A stretch of 64,000 nt of DNA, from contig NZ_CP043732.1 of NCBI RefSeq assembly GCF_014084045.1, positions 2,108,001 through 2,172,000 on the forward strand. Direction: 5' to 3'. Shown here piece after piece: positions 30,230 to 39,426 of this stretch. The position numbers and the translations under genes were made by a program. Source of the stretch: Microbacterium esteraromaticum (GTDB lineage Bacteria > Actinomycetota > Actinomycetes > Actinomycetales > Microbacteriaceae). The notes beneath the pieces were generated by a model that was given only the letters and a program-made list of their open reading frames with translations, had not been told where the DNA came from and ran no database searches. How positions within the stretch are numbered: position 1 is the first letter of the stretch; the number at the start of each line of letters is the position of its first letter.

Positions 30230-30235
30230 AATCTA
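30230..30235 (-). promoter_or_regulatory. -10 element TAGATT, probable leaderless start of hexosaminidase gene
   Basis: Minus strand TAGATT, then ttgttc (6 nt), then ATG at 30223. Confidence 0.55.
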
Positions 30236-30290
30236 TCCCGACCCGGATCGAATGTGACGCCGCGGAGTCGGCTGCACGGGGCCGATCCGC

Positions 30291-30296
30291 TAAGCT
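30291..30296 (+). promoter_or_regulatory. -10 element TAAGCT of glyA promoter
   Basis: TANNNT hexamer about 7 nt upstream of the first conserved riboswitch nucleotide, placing the transcript start near 30303. Confidence 0.45.
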
Positions 30297-30302
30297 TCTT
30301 GC

Positions 30303-30379
30303 GTCGCGACTGGCGTCTGGGTGGGTCACCACCGGGGAGCGGCCTCATAGGAATCGACCGCGCGCCTGGGCCGATGAGG
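30303..30379 (+). promoter_or_regulatory. ZTP riboswitch (pfl motif)
   Basis: The conserved pieces appear in order: cgcgactggcg at the 5' end, accaccggggagcg in the middle, and the 3' pseudoknot part ccgcgcgcctgggcc. An additional pairing cctcat (30343-30348) with atgagg (30374-30379) closes the second domain. ZTP riboswitches sense the purine intermediate ZTP/ZMP that accumulates when 10-formyl-tetrahydrofolate is low. They commonly precede purH, glyA or folD in Actinobacteria; here glyA and folD follow. The downstream expression platform is not resolved by eye. Confidence 0.88.
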
Positions 30380-30414
30380 AACACCCCTAATTCCCTTGTG
30401 AACAGGAGACTGTC

Positions 30415-31689
30415 ATGACCGACCGCTACTTCAACGCCCCGCTCGCCGAGGTCGACCCCGAGATCGCCGAGGTCCTCGACCGGGAGCTCGCGCGTCAGCA
30501 GACCTTCCTCGAGATGATCGCATCCGAGAACTTCGTGCCGGTGTCGGTGCTGCAGTCGCAGGGGTCGGTGCTCACCAACAAGTACGCCGAAGGCTACCCC
30601 GGCCGTCGTTACTACGGCGGCTGCGAAGAGGTCGACGTCGCGGAGGAGCTGGCGATCGCCCGCGCCAAGGAGCTCTTCGGCGCCGAGTTCGCCAACGTCC
30701 AGCCGCACTCCGGCGCGACCGCCAACGCCGCCGTGCTGCATGCCATCGCTCGCCCCGGCGACACCCTGCTCGGACTCTCGCTCGACCAGGGCGGTCACCT
30801 CACGCACGGCATGAAGATCAACTTCTCGGGTCGTCTGTACGACATCGTCGCCTACGGAGTGAACCCCGAGACCTCGACCATCGACATGGACGAGGTGCGC
30901 CGCCTGGCCGTCGAGCACAAGCCGAAGGTCATCATCGCCGGCTGGTCGGCCTACCCGCGCACCCTCGACTTCGCCGCGTTCCGCGAGATCGCCGACGAGG
31001 TGGGCGCGCTGCTCTGGGTCGACATGGCGCACTTCGCCGGTCTTGTCGCCGCGGGCCTGCACCCCAACCCGGTGCCGCACGCCCATGTCGTCTCGTCGAC
31101 CGTGCACAAGACCATCGGCGGCCCGCGCTCGGGCTTCATCCTCACCAACGACGCCGACATCGCCAAGAAGATCAACTCGGCCGTGTTCCCCGGCCAGCAG
31201 GGCGGGCCGCTCATGCACGTGATCGCCGCCAAGGCGACCGCGTTCAAGATCGCCGGCACCCCGGAGTTCAAGGAGCGCCAGGAGCGCGTGCTGCGCGGCG
31301 CGGCGATCATCGCCGACCGCCTGTCACAGCAGGACGTCAAGGACGCCGGGATCGCCGTGCGCTCGGGCGGCACCGACGTGCACCTCGTGCTCGTCGACCT
31401 GCGCGACGCCGAGATCGACGGCAAGCAGGCAGAGGACCTGCTTCACGAGATCCACATCACCGTCAACCGCAACGCCGTGCCGAACGACCCGCGTCCGCCG
31501 ATGGTCACCTCGGGGCTGCGCATCGGCACGCCGGCCCTGGCCACCCGAGGCTTCGGCGACGCGGAGTTCACCGAGGTCGCCGACGTGATCGCGCTCGCGC
31601 TGCAGCCCGGCGCCGACGTGGAGGCGCTGCGCGCCCGCATCGACGCGCTCGCCGGAGCCTTCCCGCTCTACCCGGGCCTCCAGCAGTAA
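30415..31689 (+). CDS. glyA: Serine hydroxymethyltransferase (424 aa)
   Basis: PLP enzyme interconverting serine plus tetrahydrofolate and glycine plus 5,10-methylene-tetrahydrofolate. Motifs: [18 protein letters not shown] near the N-terminus, [14 protein letters not shown], the PLP-lysine motif [17 protein letters not shown] and the C-terminal [16 protein letters not shown]. The ATG at 30415 has AGGAG 8 bp upstream. It is under a ZTP riboswitch and followed by folD, so one-carbon supply is coordinated with purine demand. The length is normal. Confidence 0.97.
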   Translation: MTDRYFNAPLAEVDPEIAEVLDRELARQQTFLEMIASENFVPVSVLQSQGSVLTNKYAEGYPGRRYYGGCEEVDVAEELAIARAKELFGAEFANVQPHSGATANAAVLHAIARPGDTLLGLSLDQGGHLTHGMKINFSGRLYDIVAYGVNPETSTIDMDEVRRLAVEHKPKVIIAGWSAYPRTLDFAAFREIADEVGALLWVDMAHFAGLVAAGLHPNPVPHAHVVSSTVHKTIGGPRSGFILTNDADIAKKINSAVFPGQQGGPLMHVIAAKATAFKIAGTPEFKERQERVLRGAAIIADRLSQQDVKDAGIAVRSGGTDVHLVLVDLRDAEIDGKQAEDLLHEIHITVNRNAVPNDPRPPMVTSGLRIGTPALATRGFGDAEFTEVADVIALALQPGADVEALRARIDALAGAFPLYPGLQQ

Positions 31690-31706
31690 GCATCCGGAAC
31701 CCACCC

Positions 31707-31775
31707 GCGAGACGTCACCTCCGGCACGAGACGGGGCGCACGGCGCGCCGTCTCGTGCCGGAGGTGAGGTCTCGC
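31707..31775. repeat. 28-bp intercistronic inverted repeat between glyA and folD
   Basis: Arms 31707-31734 and 31748-31775 match at 27 of 28 positions, with a 13-nt loop (ggcgcacggcgcg). It occupies most of the 115-bp gap. It may act as a partial terminator that lowers folD relative to glyA, a processing site, or a REP-like element. There is no T-run. Confidence 0.85.
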
Positions 31776-31804
31776 CGGTATGACAGCGGAGAGAAGAGGC
31801 AGAC

Positions 31805-32692
31805 ATGACTGCGAAGATCCTCGACGGCAAGGCAGCGGCCGCCGCGATCAAGACCGAACTGGCGGAGCGGGTCGCGGCGCTGCGCGCACGGGGCGTCGTG
31901 CCCGGCATCGCGACCGTGCTGGTCGGCGCCGACCCGGCGTCGCAGCTGTACGTCGGCATGAAGCACCGCCAGTCCGAGGCGATCGGGATGAACTCGATTC
32001 AGCGCGAGCTGCCCGCCGACGCCACCCAGGCCGAGGTCGAGGCGCTGATCGACGAGCTCAACGCCGATCCGGACTGCCACGGCTACATCGTGCAGCTGCC
32101 GCTTCCCAAGCACCTCGACACCGACGCGATCCTCGAGCGGATCGACCCCGCGAAGGACGCCGACGGCCTGCACCCGACGAACCTGGGCCGCCTCGTGCTC
32201 AACGTCAACGGTCCGATCCACACTCCGCTGCCCTGCACGCCGCGAGGCGTGATCGAGCTGCTGCTGCGCAACGGTCAGGACCTCGAGGGCAAGCACGTCG
32301 TGGTCGTGGGCCGCGGAGTGACGATCGGACGCCCGATGGGCCTGCTGCTCACGCGCCGCGCGATCAATGCGACGGTCACGCAGGTGCACACGGGCACCCC
32401 CGACATGTCGCCCTTCCTGCGTCAGGCCGACGTGATCGTCGCCGGTGCGGGGGTCAAGCACCTCATCAGGGCCGAGGACGTCAAGCCGGGTGCCGCTGTG
32501 CTCGACGTGGGCGTCACGCGCGAGACGGATGCCGAAACCGGCAAGGCGAAGGTCTACGGCGACGTGCACCCGGATGTCGCCGAGGTCGCCGGCTGGATCT
32601 CTCCCAACCCGGGCGGGGTGGGGCCGATGACCGTCGCCCTGCTCATGACGAACGTGGTCGAGGCCGCCGAGCGGCAGGTCGCGGCGGGCTGA
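31805..32692 (+). CDS. folD: Bifunctional methylenetetrahydrofolate dehydrogenase/cyclohydrolase (295 aa)
   Basis: Converts 5,10-methylene-THF to 10-formyl-THF with NADP, the donor used in purine synthesis. Motifs: [14 protein letters not shown] with the catalytic Lys, [14 protein letters not shown], the NADP loop [17 protein letters not shown] and [19 protein letters not shown]. In FolD the motif is usually GRSxIVGxP; here GRGVTIGRP is an actinobacterial variant. GAGG lies about 9 bp before the ATG. Cotranscribed with glyA unless the intervening hairpin terminates. Confidence 0.96.
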   Translation: MTAKILDGKAAAAAIKTELAERVAALRARGVVPGIATVLVGADPASQLYVGMKHRQSEAIGMNSIQRELPADATQAEVEALIDELNADPDCHGYIVQLPLPKHLDTDAILERIDPAKDADGLHPTNLGRLVLNVNGPIHTPLPCTPRGVIELLLRNGQDLEGKHVVVVGRGVTIGRPMGLLLTRRAINATVTQVHTGTPDMSPFLRQADVIVAGAGVKHLIRAEDVKPGAAVLDVGVTRETDAETGKAKVYGDVHPDVAEVAGWISPNPGGVGPMTVALLMTNVVEAAERQVAAG

Positions 32693-32720
32693 CTCCGCGT
32701 CGGCGACCCGGCGTCGGGGC

Positions 32721-33443
32721 TCAGGCCCCGCCGAGCGCGCCGCTGATCCCGCTGATGCGCGCGTACTGGTCGAAGCGGAAGGTCGCCGCGCCCGTGGTGT
32801 CCGACACCTCCGCCGCGGAGAACTCGTCGTCGAGCCACGCCAGCCGCCAGCCGGCGAGGCGAGCGAGGTCCCACACGGACGAACGCGGATCGGTCGGCGC
32901 CAGCTCGGTGAGAACACGGGGGAGCGCTGCGAGGGCAGCGGCGACGGTGAGCGGAGGCAGGGGCGCATCGAGCAGCAGCACGGCTCGCGAGCCTCCGCCG
33001 AACGGCGCTGAGTAGTACGGCGAGCGACCGGTGATCTCGACGGCGGCGCCGCCGATCACGTGGGCGATCTCGGCGATCCAGTCGTCGATGCCGTCGGCCG
33101 CGTCATCGGGGAACGGGACCTCGCCCTGAGTCAGTTCGGGGATGCCGTGCTGCTCGCCGTACGCACGCAGCTCGTCGGTCACTCCCGTGCGATCGCCCTG
33201 CGGCAGCGCCCACGACCAGACCAGCGAGCGCGGACCCGGTGCGATCGATGTCAGCAGGTGCGGGATCGCGTCGATCGTGGTCGCAGGATCGTCATTCGAG
33301 GCGAAGGTGAACGTCCCGGCGGCGAGGTCGACATCCCATCGGTGCTCTCCCAGCGACCCGGTCGCGGTCGCCAGCTGATCCTGGCGGAGGGCTGTGAAGA
33401 TGGCGGCGCGGTCGGCGAGCGCGCGAAGGGTCTCGAAGCTCAT
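32721..33443 (-). CDS. DUF6882-like protein of unknown function (240 aa)
   Basis: The N-terminal part (LGEHRWDVDLAAGTFTFAS followed by SLVWSWALPQ) resembles DUF6882 proteins, recalled rather than searched. There is no signal peptide or membrane segment. The start MSFETLRAL at 33443 is preceded at six nucleotides by CAGACT, a near-match to the TAGNYT boxes seen elsewhere. The adjacent 15-bp palindrome ccgccagtctggcgg (33445-33459) could be an operator. It is 104 bp after the MFS gene in the same direction and converges with folD. Confidence 0.7.
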   Translation of the reverse strand: MSFETLRALADRAAIFTALRQDQLATATGSLGEHRWDVDLAAGTFTFASNDDPATTIDAIPHLLTSIAPGPRSLVWSWALPQGDRTGVTDELRAYGEQHGIPELTQGEVPFPDDAADGIDDWIAEIAHVIGGAAVEITGRSPYYSAPFGGGSRAVLLLDAPLPPLTVAAALAALPRVLTELAPTDPRSSVWDLARLAGWRLAWLDDEFSAAEVSDTTGAATFRFDQYARISGISGALGGA

Positions 33444-33547
33444 CCCGCCAGTCTGGCGGAGGTTGCTGTGACGCGCCGACGCGCTGCCTGCGAGATCGCT
33501 ATGCCGCGCGGCGAGCCTCGTGATCCGCTGACCGCTCGGAGCAGTGA

Positions 33548-34777
33548 TCAGCTCCTGACGGTCGCCGCCTCGGTCCGGCCCATCTTCCACACACTCGGCA
33601 CGAAGGTCGTGCTCGCGGCGATCACCGCGTACAGGATGCCAGAGGTGATCAGCACCGTCGCCGGCTCTGCATGGGTGATCAGCCAGCCGTAGACGAGCGT
33701 TCCGATCGGCATGACGACGAAGCTGCCGAGCATGTCGTAGCTCGACACCCGGCTCAGCTTGTCGAGCGGGATGTTCTCCATCATCGCGACGTTCCAGCCG
33801 GTGCTGAACACCTCGGCGCCGGCGCCGGCGAGGAAGGCTGCGATCGCGACGAGGACCACGGCCGGGTGCACGCCGAGCATGGTCAGCGGGATCGCGAAGA
33901 GGCTCATGCCGAGCATCCCGTACCGCAGCGGGCGCTTCAGGGGGAACCACATCAGCACCAGCGTCATCAGCAGCACGCCGACGCCCTCGGCGCTGACCAC
34001 CCAGCCCCAGCCCGCGATGCCCAGCCGCTCGTCGTTCTTCGCGATGTACGGGCCGACGACCCCCCACGCGCCGACGTGGATCGCATTCATGATCATGAAC
34101 GCGAGCACCACGGCGACCAGCCAGGACCGGCTCCAGAACTCGGTCCATCCGGTGCGCAGATCGGAGAACAGCGAGAAGCCCCCGTCGCCGGCGGGCGGAG
34201 GCAGCCTGACCATCGCCAGGATCGGGATGGCGATCAGCCAGCCGGTCATCTGCACGACCATCGCCCAGGCGGGGCCGGCCGTGGTCACCAGGATGCCGGC
34301 GATCACCGGTCCGCCGATGGTCACCGCCGAGCGCACGAACGAGAGCATGGCGTTGGCCTGCTGCAGGTTCTCAGGACTCGTCAGCTGCGGGATGATGCCC
34401 TGCATCGCGGGCATCACGAACGCGGTCGAGGCGCCGTTCAGCGCGGCGAGCGCGGCGACCGCCGGAATGCTCGCGGTGCCCGTGAAGAGCAGCAGGGCGA
34501 TCGTGCCGATGGAGAGGATGTCGATCACGTAGCAGACCTGGATGACCAGCGCGCGGGGGAGCCGGTCGGCGACGACCCCGCCGAACAGCACGAACACGAT
34601 GTTGGCCAGCGTGAACGCCGTCAGGACGAGCGAGAGGCTGAACGGGTCGTTGTCGATCTCGAGCACTGCGAAGGCAAGAGCGATCGACGACATCGATCCT
34701 GTCACCATGGTGATCGCGCGTGCGAGGAAGAACCAGCGGAAGTTGCGGTCGGTCATCGCCGCGAGGCCGCGGTTCAC
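33548..34777 (-). CDS. MFS exporter, EntS/MFS_3-like (409 aa)
   Basis: Twelve hydrophobic segments and the MFS loop motif GGVVADRLPRALV after helix 2. The N-terminus TDRNFRWFFLARAITMVTGS and the FSLFSDLRTGWTEFW linker are typical of the MFS_3 group of siderophore and drug exporters. The GTG at 34777 is preferred because GAGGA lies 7 bp upstream; MTDRNFRWFF at 34756 is the alternative. It lies behind the IclR gene in the same direction; substrate unknown. Confidence 0.85.
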   Translation of the reverse strand: MNRGLAAMTDRNFRWFFLARAITMVTGSMSSIALAFAVLEIDNDPFSLSLVLTAFTLANIVFVLFGGVVADRLPRALVIQVCYVIDILSIGTIALLLFTGTASIPAVAALAALNGASTAFVMPAMQGIIPQLTSPENLQQANAMLSFVRSAVTIGGPVIAGILVTTAGPAWAMVVQMTGWLIAIPILAMVRLPPPAGDGGFSLFSDLRTGWTEFWSRSWLVAVVLAFMIMNAIHVGAWGVVGPYIAKNDERLGIAGWGWVVSAEGVGVLLMTLVLMWFPLKRPLRYGMLGMSLFAIPLTMLGVHPAVVLVAIAAFLAGAGAEVFSTGWNVAMMENIPLDKLSRVSSYDMLGSFVVMPIGTLVYGWLITHAEPATVLITSGILYAVIAASTTFVPSVWKMGRTEAATVRS

Positions 34778-34911
34778 GACGTCATCCTCGGAGGCTGCAT
34801 CCGTTCATCCTGGCACGGCGCGGAGCCCGGCTCCGTCACCCGTGCGCGACACGCGAGATCCGAGGCCGACCGGGGGTCAGCCGTCGGTGGGGATCGACGG
34901 CAGGAGCGGTT

Positions 34912-35706
34912 TCAGGCGTGGGTCCTCCGCTGAGGCGCGTGTGCGGAGAGGAGGCCGCCGATCTGCTGCGCGGTGCGCAGCAGATCGTCGAGATGATCGC
35001 GGATGTCGCCGAGCTGCTCGCGCTTGTGCTCGCCGATGCTGATGGACCCGATCGGACGTCCCGCGACGAACACCGGGGCGGCGAGGGCGCGGGTGTTCAG
35101 GTCGTATTCGCCCTCGGAGTACGCCCAGCCCGTGTCGGCGACCTTCTGCATGTCGGCTTCGATCTCTGCGGCGTCGAGGGCGGTCAGGTCGCTGAACTTC
35201 GCCAGCGGCCGGTGATACATGAGCTGCTGCCGCTGCCCGGCCGAGAGGAACGCGAAGTACGCGCGCGAGGTGGCGCCCGCGTGTGCGGGGTAGAGCTCGC
35301 CGACGAGGGGGTGATCGCGCATGGGACTGGTGCCCCCGTCGACGGCGGCGACGCACCGCACGTACGAGCCGTCGGCCAGGGCGAACACCGCGGTGCGCGA
35401 CGAGGCGTCGGCGAGCTCGGCGAGCAGGGGCTCGACGAGCGACGCCATCCCGCCGCGACGCTCCCAGGTCGAGGCGATGCGCCACAGGGCGGGACCGAGC
35501 CGATAGCGCCGCGTCGTCGAGTCGGCGTGGAGGAATCCCCTGGCGGCCAGCGTGCTGAGCAGACGCTGAGCGGCGGACTTGTCGAGGTCGAACTCCTTCG
35601 CCAGATCGGTGACGCCCCAGTCGGTGCGTCGCTCGGTGAACGACAGCAGGATGCTGAGCGCTCGGTCGACGGTCTGCAGCGGCGCTCGCCCGCTCGAATC
35701 GGCCAT
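34912..35706 (-). CDS. IclR-family transcriptional regulator of the peptide-type ABC operon (264 aa)
   Basis: Winged helix at residues 8-70 (LQTVDRALSILLSF, VTDLAKEFDLDKSAAQRLLSTLAARGFL), then the effector-binding domain (80-250) with the YPAHAGATSRAYFAFLS and TRALAAPVFVAGRPIGSISI strands. Divergent from the ABC operon with a palindrome in the shared 142-bp gap, so it most likely controls that operon and itself. The ATG follows GAAGGAAG. The effector is presumably the transported compound or its product. Confidence 0.88.
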   Translation of the reverse strand: MADSSGRAPLQTVDRALSILLSFTERRTDWGVTDLAKEFDLDKSAAQRLLSTLAARGFLHADSTTRRYRLGPALWRIASTWERRGGMASLVEPLLAELADASSRTAVFALADGSYVRCVAAVDGGTSPMRDHPLVGELYPAHAGATSRAYFAFLSAGQRQQLMYHRPLAKFSDLTALDAAEIEADMQKVADTGWAYSEGEYDLNTRALAAPVFVAGRPIGSISIGEHKREQLGDIRDHLDDLLRTAQQIGGLLSAHAPQRRTHA

Positions 35707-35765
35707 GTCTTCCTCCCCCTCGGTGACATCAGCCTATGGCTCGGACGTCGCCATGCGCACCAGTG

Positions 35766-35780
35766 TCTCAAATAATGAGA
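35766..35780. promoter_or_regulatory. IclR operator candidate
   Basis: TCTCA-AATAA-TGAGA, a 15-bp inverted repeat in the AT-rich part of the gap between the IclR gene and the ABC operon. Confidence 0.5.
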
Positions 35781-35848
35781 AAGTGTTGCGCGCGCGATGA
35801 GGGTGCCCTGATAGTGAGGGGATCCCGTCGCCCTGAGCAAGGAGAGCA

Positions 35849-36856
35849 GTGCGCATCATCTTCCGCCGAGTTCTGGCGATGATCCCCACCCTGCTGGGCG
35901 TCGTCGTCTGCATCTTCGTCATCACCCGCGTGCTGCCGGGCGACCCCGCCCGCACCCTCGCCGGTGAGAACGCCGCCGACTCCGTCGTCGCCAAGCTGCG
36001 CGAGCAGATGGGGCTCGACCAGCCCATCTGGGCGCAGTTCTGGGACTACCTGACCGGACTGCTCCGCGGTGACCTCGGGTACGCGTGGCACACGGGGCGA
36101 CCCGTGGCCGAAGACTTCGCCACGCGCTTCCCGGCCACGGTCGAGCTCGGGCTCGCGGCCCTCCTGATCGGGATCCTCGTGGGGGTGCCCCTCGGCATCC
36201 TCGGCGCCACTCAGCGCGGCCGGTTCGCCGACCACGCCACCCGGGTGATCTCGCTGCTGGGAGCGTCGATGCCGCTCTTCTGGCTCGGCCTCATCGTGAT
36301 CTCCGTCTTCTACGGCAGCCTCGGCTGGGCCCCTGCCCCGGTCGGCCGCATCGACGACGCCCTGAACCCGCCGACACGGGTCACCGGCCTGTACGTGATC
36401 GACAGCATCATCACCGGCGACACCGTCGCGCTGCAGAGCTCTCTCGCCCACCTCATCTGGCCGGCCATGGTGCTCTCGGTAGGCGCGGTCGCCATCATCT
36501 CGCGCATGACCCGGTCGTCGATGCTCGAGGTGCTGGGGCAGGACTACATCCGCACCGCGGCCGCGAAGGGCATGGGGCCGGCTCGCATCATCGGCGGCCA
36601 TGCGCTCAAGAACGCCGCGCCCTCGATCGTCACGATCATCGGTCTCGAACTCGGGCAGCTCCTGGGTGGCGCGGTGATCACCGAGACGATCTTCAGCTGG
36701 CCGGGGATCGGCGGCTACGTGGTCGAATCCATCAACGCCACCGACTACGCGCCCGTGCAGGCGATGACCCTGCTCGCCGCCGTCATCTACCTGATCGTCA
36801 ACCTGCTCGTCGATCTGTCACAGGGAATCTTCGACCCCAAGGTGCGCAATGTCTGA
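35849..36856 (+). CDS. Peptide-type ABC transporter permease, DppB family (335 aa)
   Basis: Inner-membrane permease of an oligopeptide/nickel-type importer. N-terminal RIIFRRVLAMIPTLLGVVV and FVITRVLPGDPA are the DppB hallmark. The ATPase-contact loop is YIRTAAAKGMGPARIIGGHALKNA. Six helices. The GTG start at 35849 has AAGGAG 5 bp upstream. It is the first gene of an eight-gene transcript with tight spacing and overlaps the next permease by 8 bp. Confidence 0.92.
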   Translation: MRIIFRRVLAMIPTLLGVVVCIFVITRVLPGDPARTLAGENAADSVVAKLREQMGLDQPIWAQFWDYLTGLLRGDLGYAWHTGRPVAEDFATRFPATVELGLAALLIGILVGVPLGILGATQRGRFADHATRVISLLGASMPLFWLGLIVISVFYGSLGWAPAPVGRIDDALNPPTRVTGLYVIDSIITGDTVALQSSLAHLIWPAMVLSVGAVAIISRMTRSSMLEVLGQDYIRTAAAKGMGPARIIGGHALKNAAPSIVTIIGLELGQLLGGAVITETIFSWPGIGGYVVESINATDYAPVQAMTLLAAVIYLIVNLLVDLSQGIFDPKVRNV

Positions 36857-37751
36857 GACCACGACGCTCTCCATCGCCCAGCAGCAGGCACGTCCGCCGC
36901 GCCGCGGTCGCACGACCGCGCTCACGCTGCTGCTGCGCAATCCCTCCGCCATGGTCGGGGCGGGCATCATCCTGTTCTGGACCCTGGGCGGACTCATCAC
37001 GGCGGTGTGGTCGCCCTATCCGCCCAACCTGACCGACGCCGGGCCGCTGCTGTCGCCGCCGTCGGCCGAGCACCTCTTCGGCACGGACAACTACGGCCGC
37101 GACCTCTTCTCCAGAGTGCTCGCCGGGGCGCGCGTGTCGCTCTGGACCGGGGTCATCGCCATCGCCGTGTCGCTCGTGATCGGTGTGCCGCTCGGCGCGA
37201 TCGCCGGATACTTCCGAGGCGGAATCGGCATGGTCATCATGCGCCTCATGGACATGCTGCTCGCCTTCCCCTCGCTGCTGCTCGCGATGGCTCTCGCCGT
37301 GGCGCTCGGACCAGGGCTGGCCAGCGCGATGATCGCCGTCGGCATCGTCGGCATCCCCGAGTTCGCGCGCATCATGTACGGCCAGACCGTCTCGCTGCGC
37401 GAGCGCGAGTTCGTGGAGTCGTCGAGGGCGATCGGATTGAAGGATGCCGTCATCCTCTTCCGCCACATCCTCCCGAACGGGCTCGTGCCGATCATCGTGC
37501 GCTGCGCCCTCGGCATGGGCTACGCGATCCTCACCGCCGCCGCGCTGAGCTTCATCGGCCTCGGCGCGCAGCCGCCCCTCGCCGAGTGGGGCGTCATGAT
37601 CTCCGACGCGCGCGGCTACATCATCTCGGGGGAGTGGTGGATGACCCTGTTCCCCGGCATCGCGATCGCCACCTCGATCCTCGGATTCAACCTCCTCGGC
37701 GACGGTCTGCGCGACGTGCTCGATCCCCGCCTGAGAACCTCAGCCCGCTGA
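36849..37751 (+). CDS. Peptide-type ABC transporter permease, DppC family (300 aa)
   Basis: Partner permease. The LFGTDNYGRDLFSRVLAGARVSL motif after helix 1 and the EAA loop EFVESSRAIGLKDAVILFRHILPN are diagnostic. An N-terminal cytoplasmic tail of about 30 residues (SETTTLSIAQQQARPPRRGR) precedes helix 1. Starts 8 bp inside the DppB-like gene. Confidence 0.92.
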   Translation: MSETTTLSIAQQQARPPRRGRTTALTLLLRNPSAMVGAGIILFWTLGGLITAVWSPYPPNLTDAGPLLSPPSAEHLFGTDNYGRDLFSRVLAGARVSLWTGVIAIAVSLVIGVPLGAIAGYFRGGIGMVIMRLMDMLLAFPSLLLAMALAVALGPGLASAMIAVGIVGIPEFARIMYGQTVSLREREFVESSRAIGLKDAVILFRHILPNGLVPIIVRCALGMGYAILTAAALSFIGLGAQPPLAEWGVMISDARGYIISGEWWMTLFPGIAIATSILGFNLLGDGLRDVLDPRLRTSAR

Positions 37752-37805
37752 GATGCGTGCCCCGCATCCGCGTACCCGATCCCCTCACCATGAAAGGCAC
37801 CATCC

Positions 37806-39386
37806 ATGCGCAAGCAGAGAATGATCTCCGCAGCCGCACTCGCCATCGCCGTCGTGCTCTCGAGCGCCGGCTGCGTCGCGAATGCGAACTCCAACGCGAA
37901 CAGCGGCGGAGGAGAGGCCGATCAGACGCTCACCATCGCCTACTCCGAGGGCGGCAACACCCTCGATCCGGCGGAGGCCAATGACGGCACGAGCGACACC
38001 CTGGTCGTCGCCTCATACGACCAGCTCGTCACCTACGGCACCAAGGAGGTCGACGGCAAGCGCGTCTCCGACACCGCGACGATCGCGCCCATGCTCGCCA
38101 CGGAGTGGGAGGTCGACGCGACCGACACCGTCTACACCTTCACGCTGCGCGACGACGTCACGTTCCAGTCGGGCAAGAAGCTCACGGCGGACGACGTGGT
38201 GCGCTCCTTCGAGCACATCAAGTCGTCCGCATCCGCCAGCTTCCTGTACGAGATGGCGGGCATCTCCACCGTGGAAGCAGCCGGCGACGACAGCGTCGTG
38301 TTCACCCTGACGGGACCGAACCACCTGTTCCTGCAGATCCTGCCGATGTACTCCTTCTCGATCCTCGACATGGACCTGGTCGAGAAGAACGGCGGTGCCG
38401 AGTGGCTCGCCACCCACACGGCCGGCACCGGTCCGTACGTCATCGAGAGCTGGGACCCGGCGAGCGCCGCCAAGCTCACGCGCAACGAGGAGTACTGGGG
38501 AGACGAGCCGGCACTGGGCACCGTCAACCTGAAGTTCATCACCGACGCCTCCAACCGCCTGCAGCTGCTCAAGAAGGGATCGGTGGACGCCGCCCTCGAG
38601 ATCGCGCCCAAGGACCTGCAGGGACTGGACGGCGACGGCATCGTCGTCGACTCGCGTCCGAGCAACAAGGTGCTGTTCTTCGCGATGAACAACGAGATCG
38701 CTCCCTTCGACGACCCGAAGGTGCGCGAGGCCATCAGCTACGCGATCCCCTACGACAAGCTCATCGACGACGTGATGAAGGGACAGGCGAGCCCCATGCG
38801 CTCGTCGGTCGCGAGCTCCACCCCCGGTTACACGGACGAGGGCAACAGCGCCGAGCACGACCTCGACAAGGCGAAGAAGCTCCTGACAGAGGCGGGCTAC
38901 CCCGACGGCTTCACCTTCGAGTTCACGCTCGGCTCCGGGTTCTCCGACTGGAACGACGACGCCGTGCTCATCCAGGCGGAGCTGGCGAAGATCGGCGTGA
39001 CGATGAACATCACGAACATGGCGCGCGCGCAGTTCCTCGAGGCGCTCGCCGGCAAGCAGGTGCAGTCGTACATCAGCCGCTGGACCTCGTTCGTGAACGA
39101 CCCGGGCTACCACCTCGGACTGCTGCTCACCTCCGAGGGCACCAGCAACTACATGAACTACTCGAACAGCCGGGTCGACGAGCTGTGGAAGCAGGCCGCC
39201 ACCGAGTCCGACGCCGACGTGCGCAACGAGATGTACGGCGAGATGCAGCAGATCATCAACGAGGAGACGCCCTGGGCCTACCTGTACGAGTACAACATCG
39301 CCGTAGCGCACGGCGAGGGCCTCGAGGGCTACACCTCGTACCCCGACGGACTCATCCGCTTCTTCCAGCTGAGCAAGTCCGAGTGA
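37806..39386 (+). CDS. Peptide-type ABC transporter substrate-binding lipoprotein (526 aa)
   Basis: Family 5 solute-binding protein. The signal peptide ends in the lipobox SSAGC (Cys23), followed by an Asn/Ser/Gly-rich linker. The mature domain starts TLTIAYSEGGNTLDPAEA and contains the usual FTLRDDVTFQSGKKLTADDVV and AISYAIPYDKLIDDV segments. Family members bind peptides, nickel chelates, opines or plant-derived compounds. The partner genes (M20 peptidase, DUF1177, AroM-like) suggest an amide-containing ligand. GAAAGG precedes the ATG. Confidence 0.92.
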   Translation: MRKQRMISAAALAIAVVLSSAGCVANANSNANSGGGEADQTLTIAYSEGGNTLDPAEANDGTSDTLVVASYDQLVTYGTKEVDGKRVSDTATIAPMLATEWEVDATDTVYTFTLRDDVTFQSGKKLTADDVVRSFEHIKSSASASFLYEMAGISTVEAAGDDSVVFTLTGPNHLFLQILPMYSFSILDMDLVEKNGGAEWLATHTAGTGPYVIESWDPASAAKLTRNEEYWGDEPALGTVNLKFITDASNRLQLLKKGSVDAALEIAPKDLQGLDGDGIVVDSRPSNKVLFFAMNNEIAPFDDPKVREAISYAIPYDKLIDDVMKGQASPMRSSVASSTPGYTDEGNSAEHDLDKAKKLLTEAGYPDGFTFEFTLGSGFSDWNDDAVLIQAELAKIGVTMNITNMARAQFLEALAGKQVQSYISRWTSFVNDPGYHLGLLLTSEGTSNYMNYSNSRVDELWKQAATESDADVRNEMYGEMQQIINEETPWAYLYEYNIAVAHGEGLEGYTSYPDGLIRFFQLSKSE

Positions 39387-39426
39387 CGCGCCGCGCGCCC
39401 CTGACCCGAGAAGAGAGAAGAGAATC

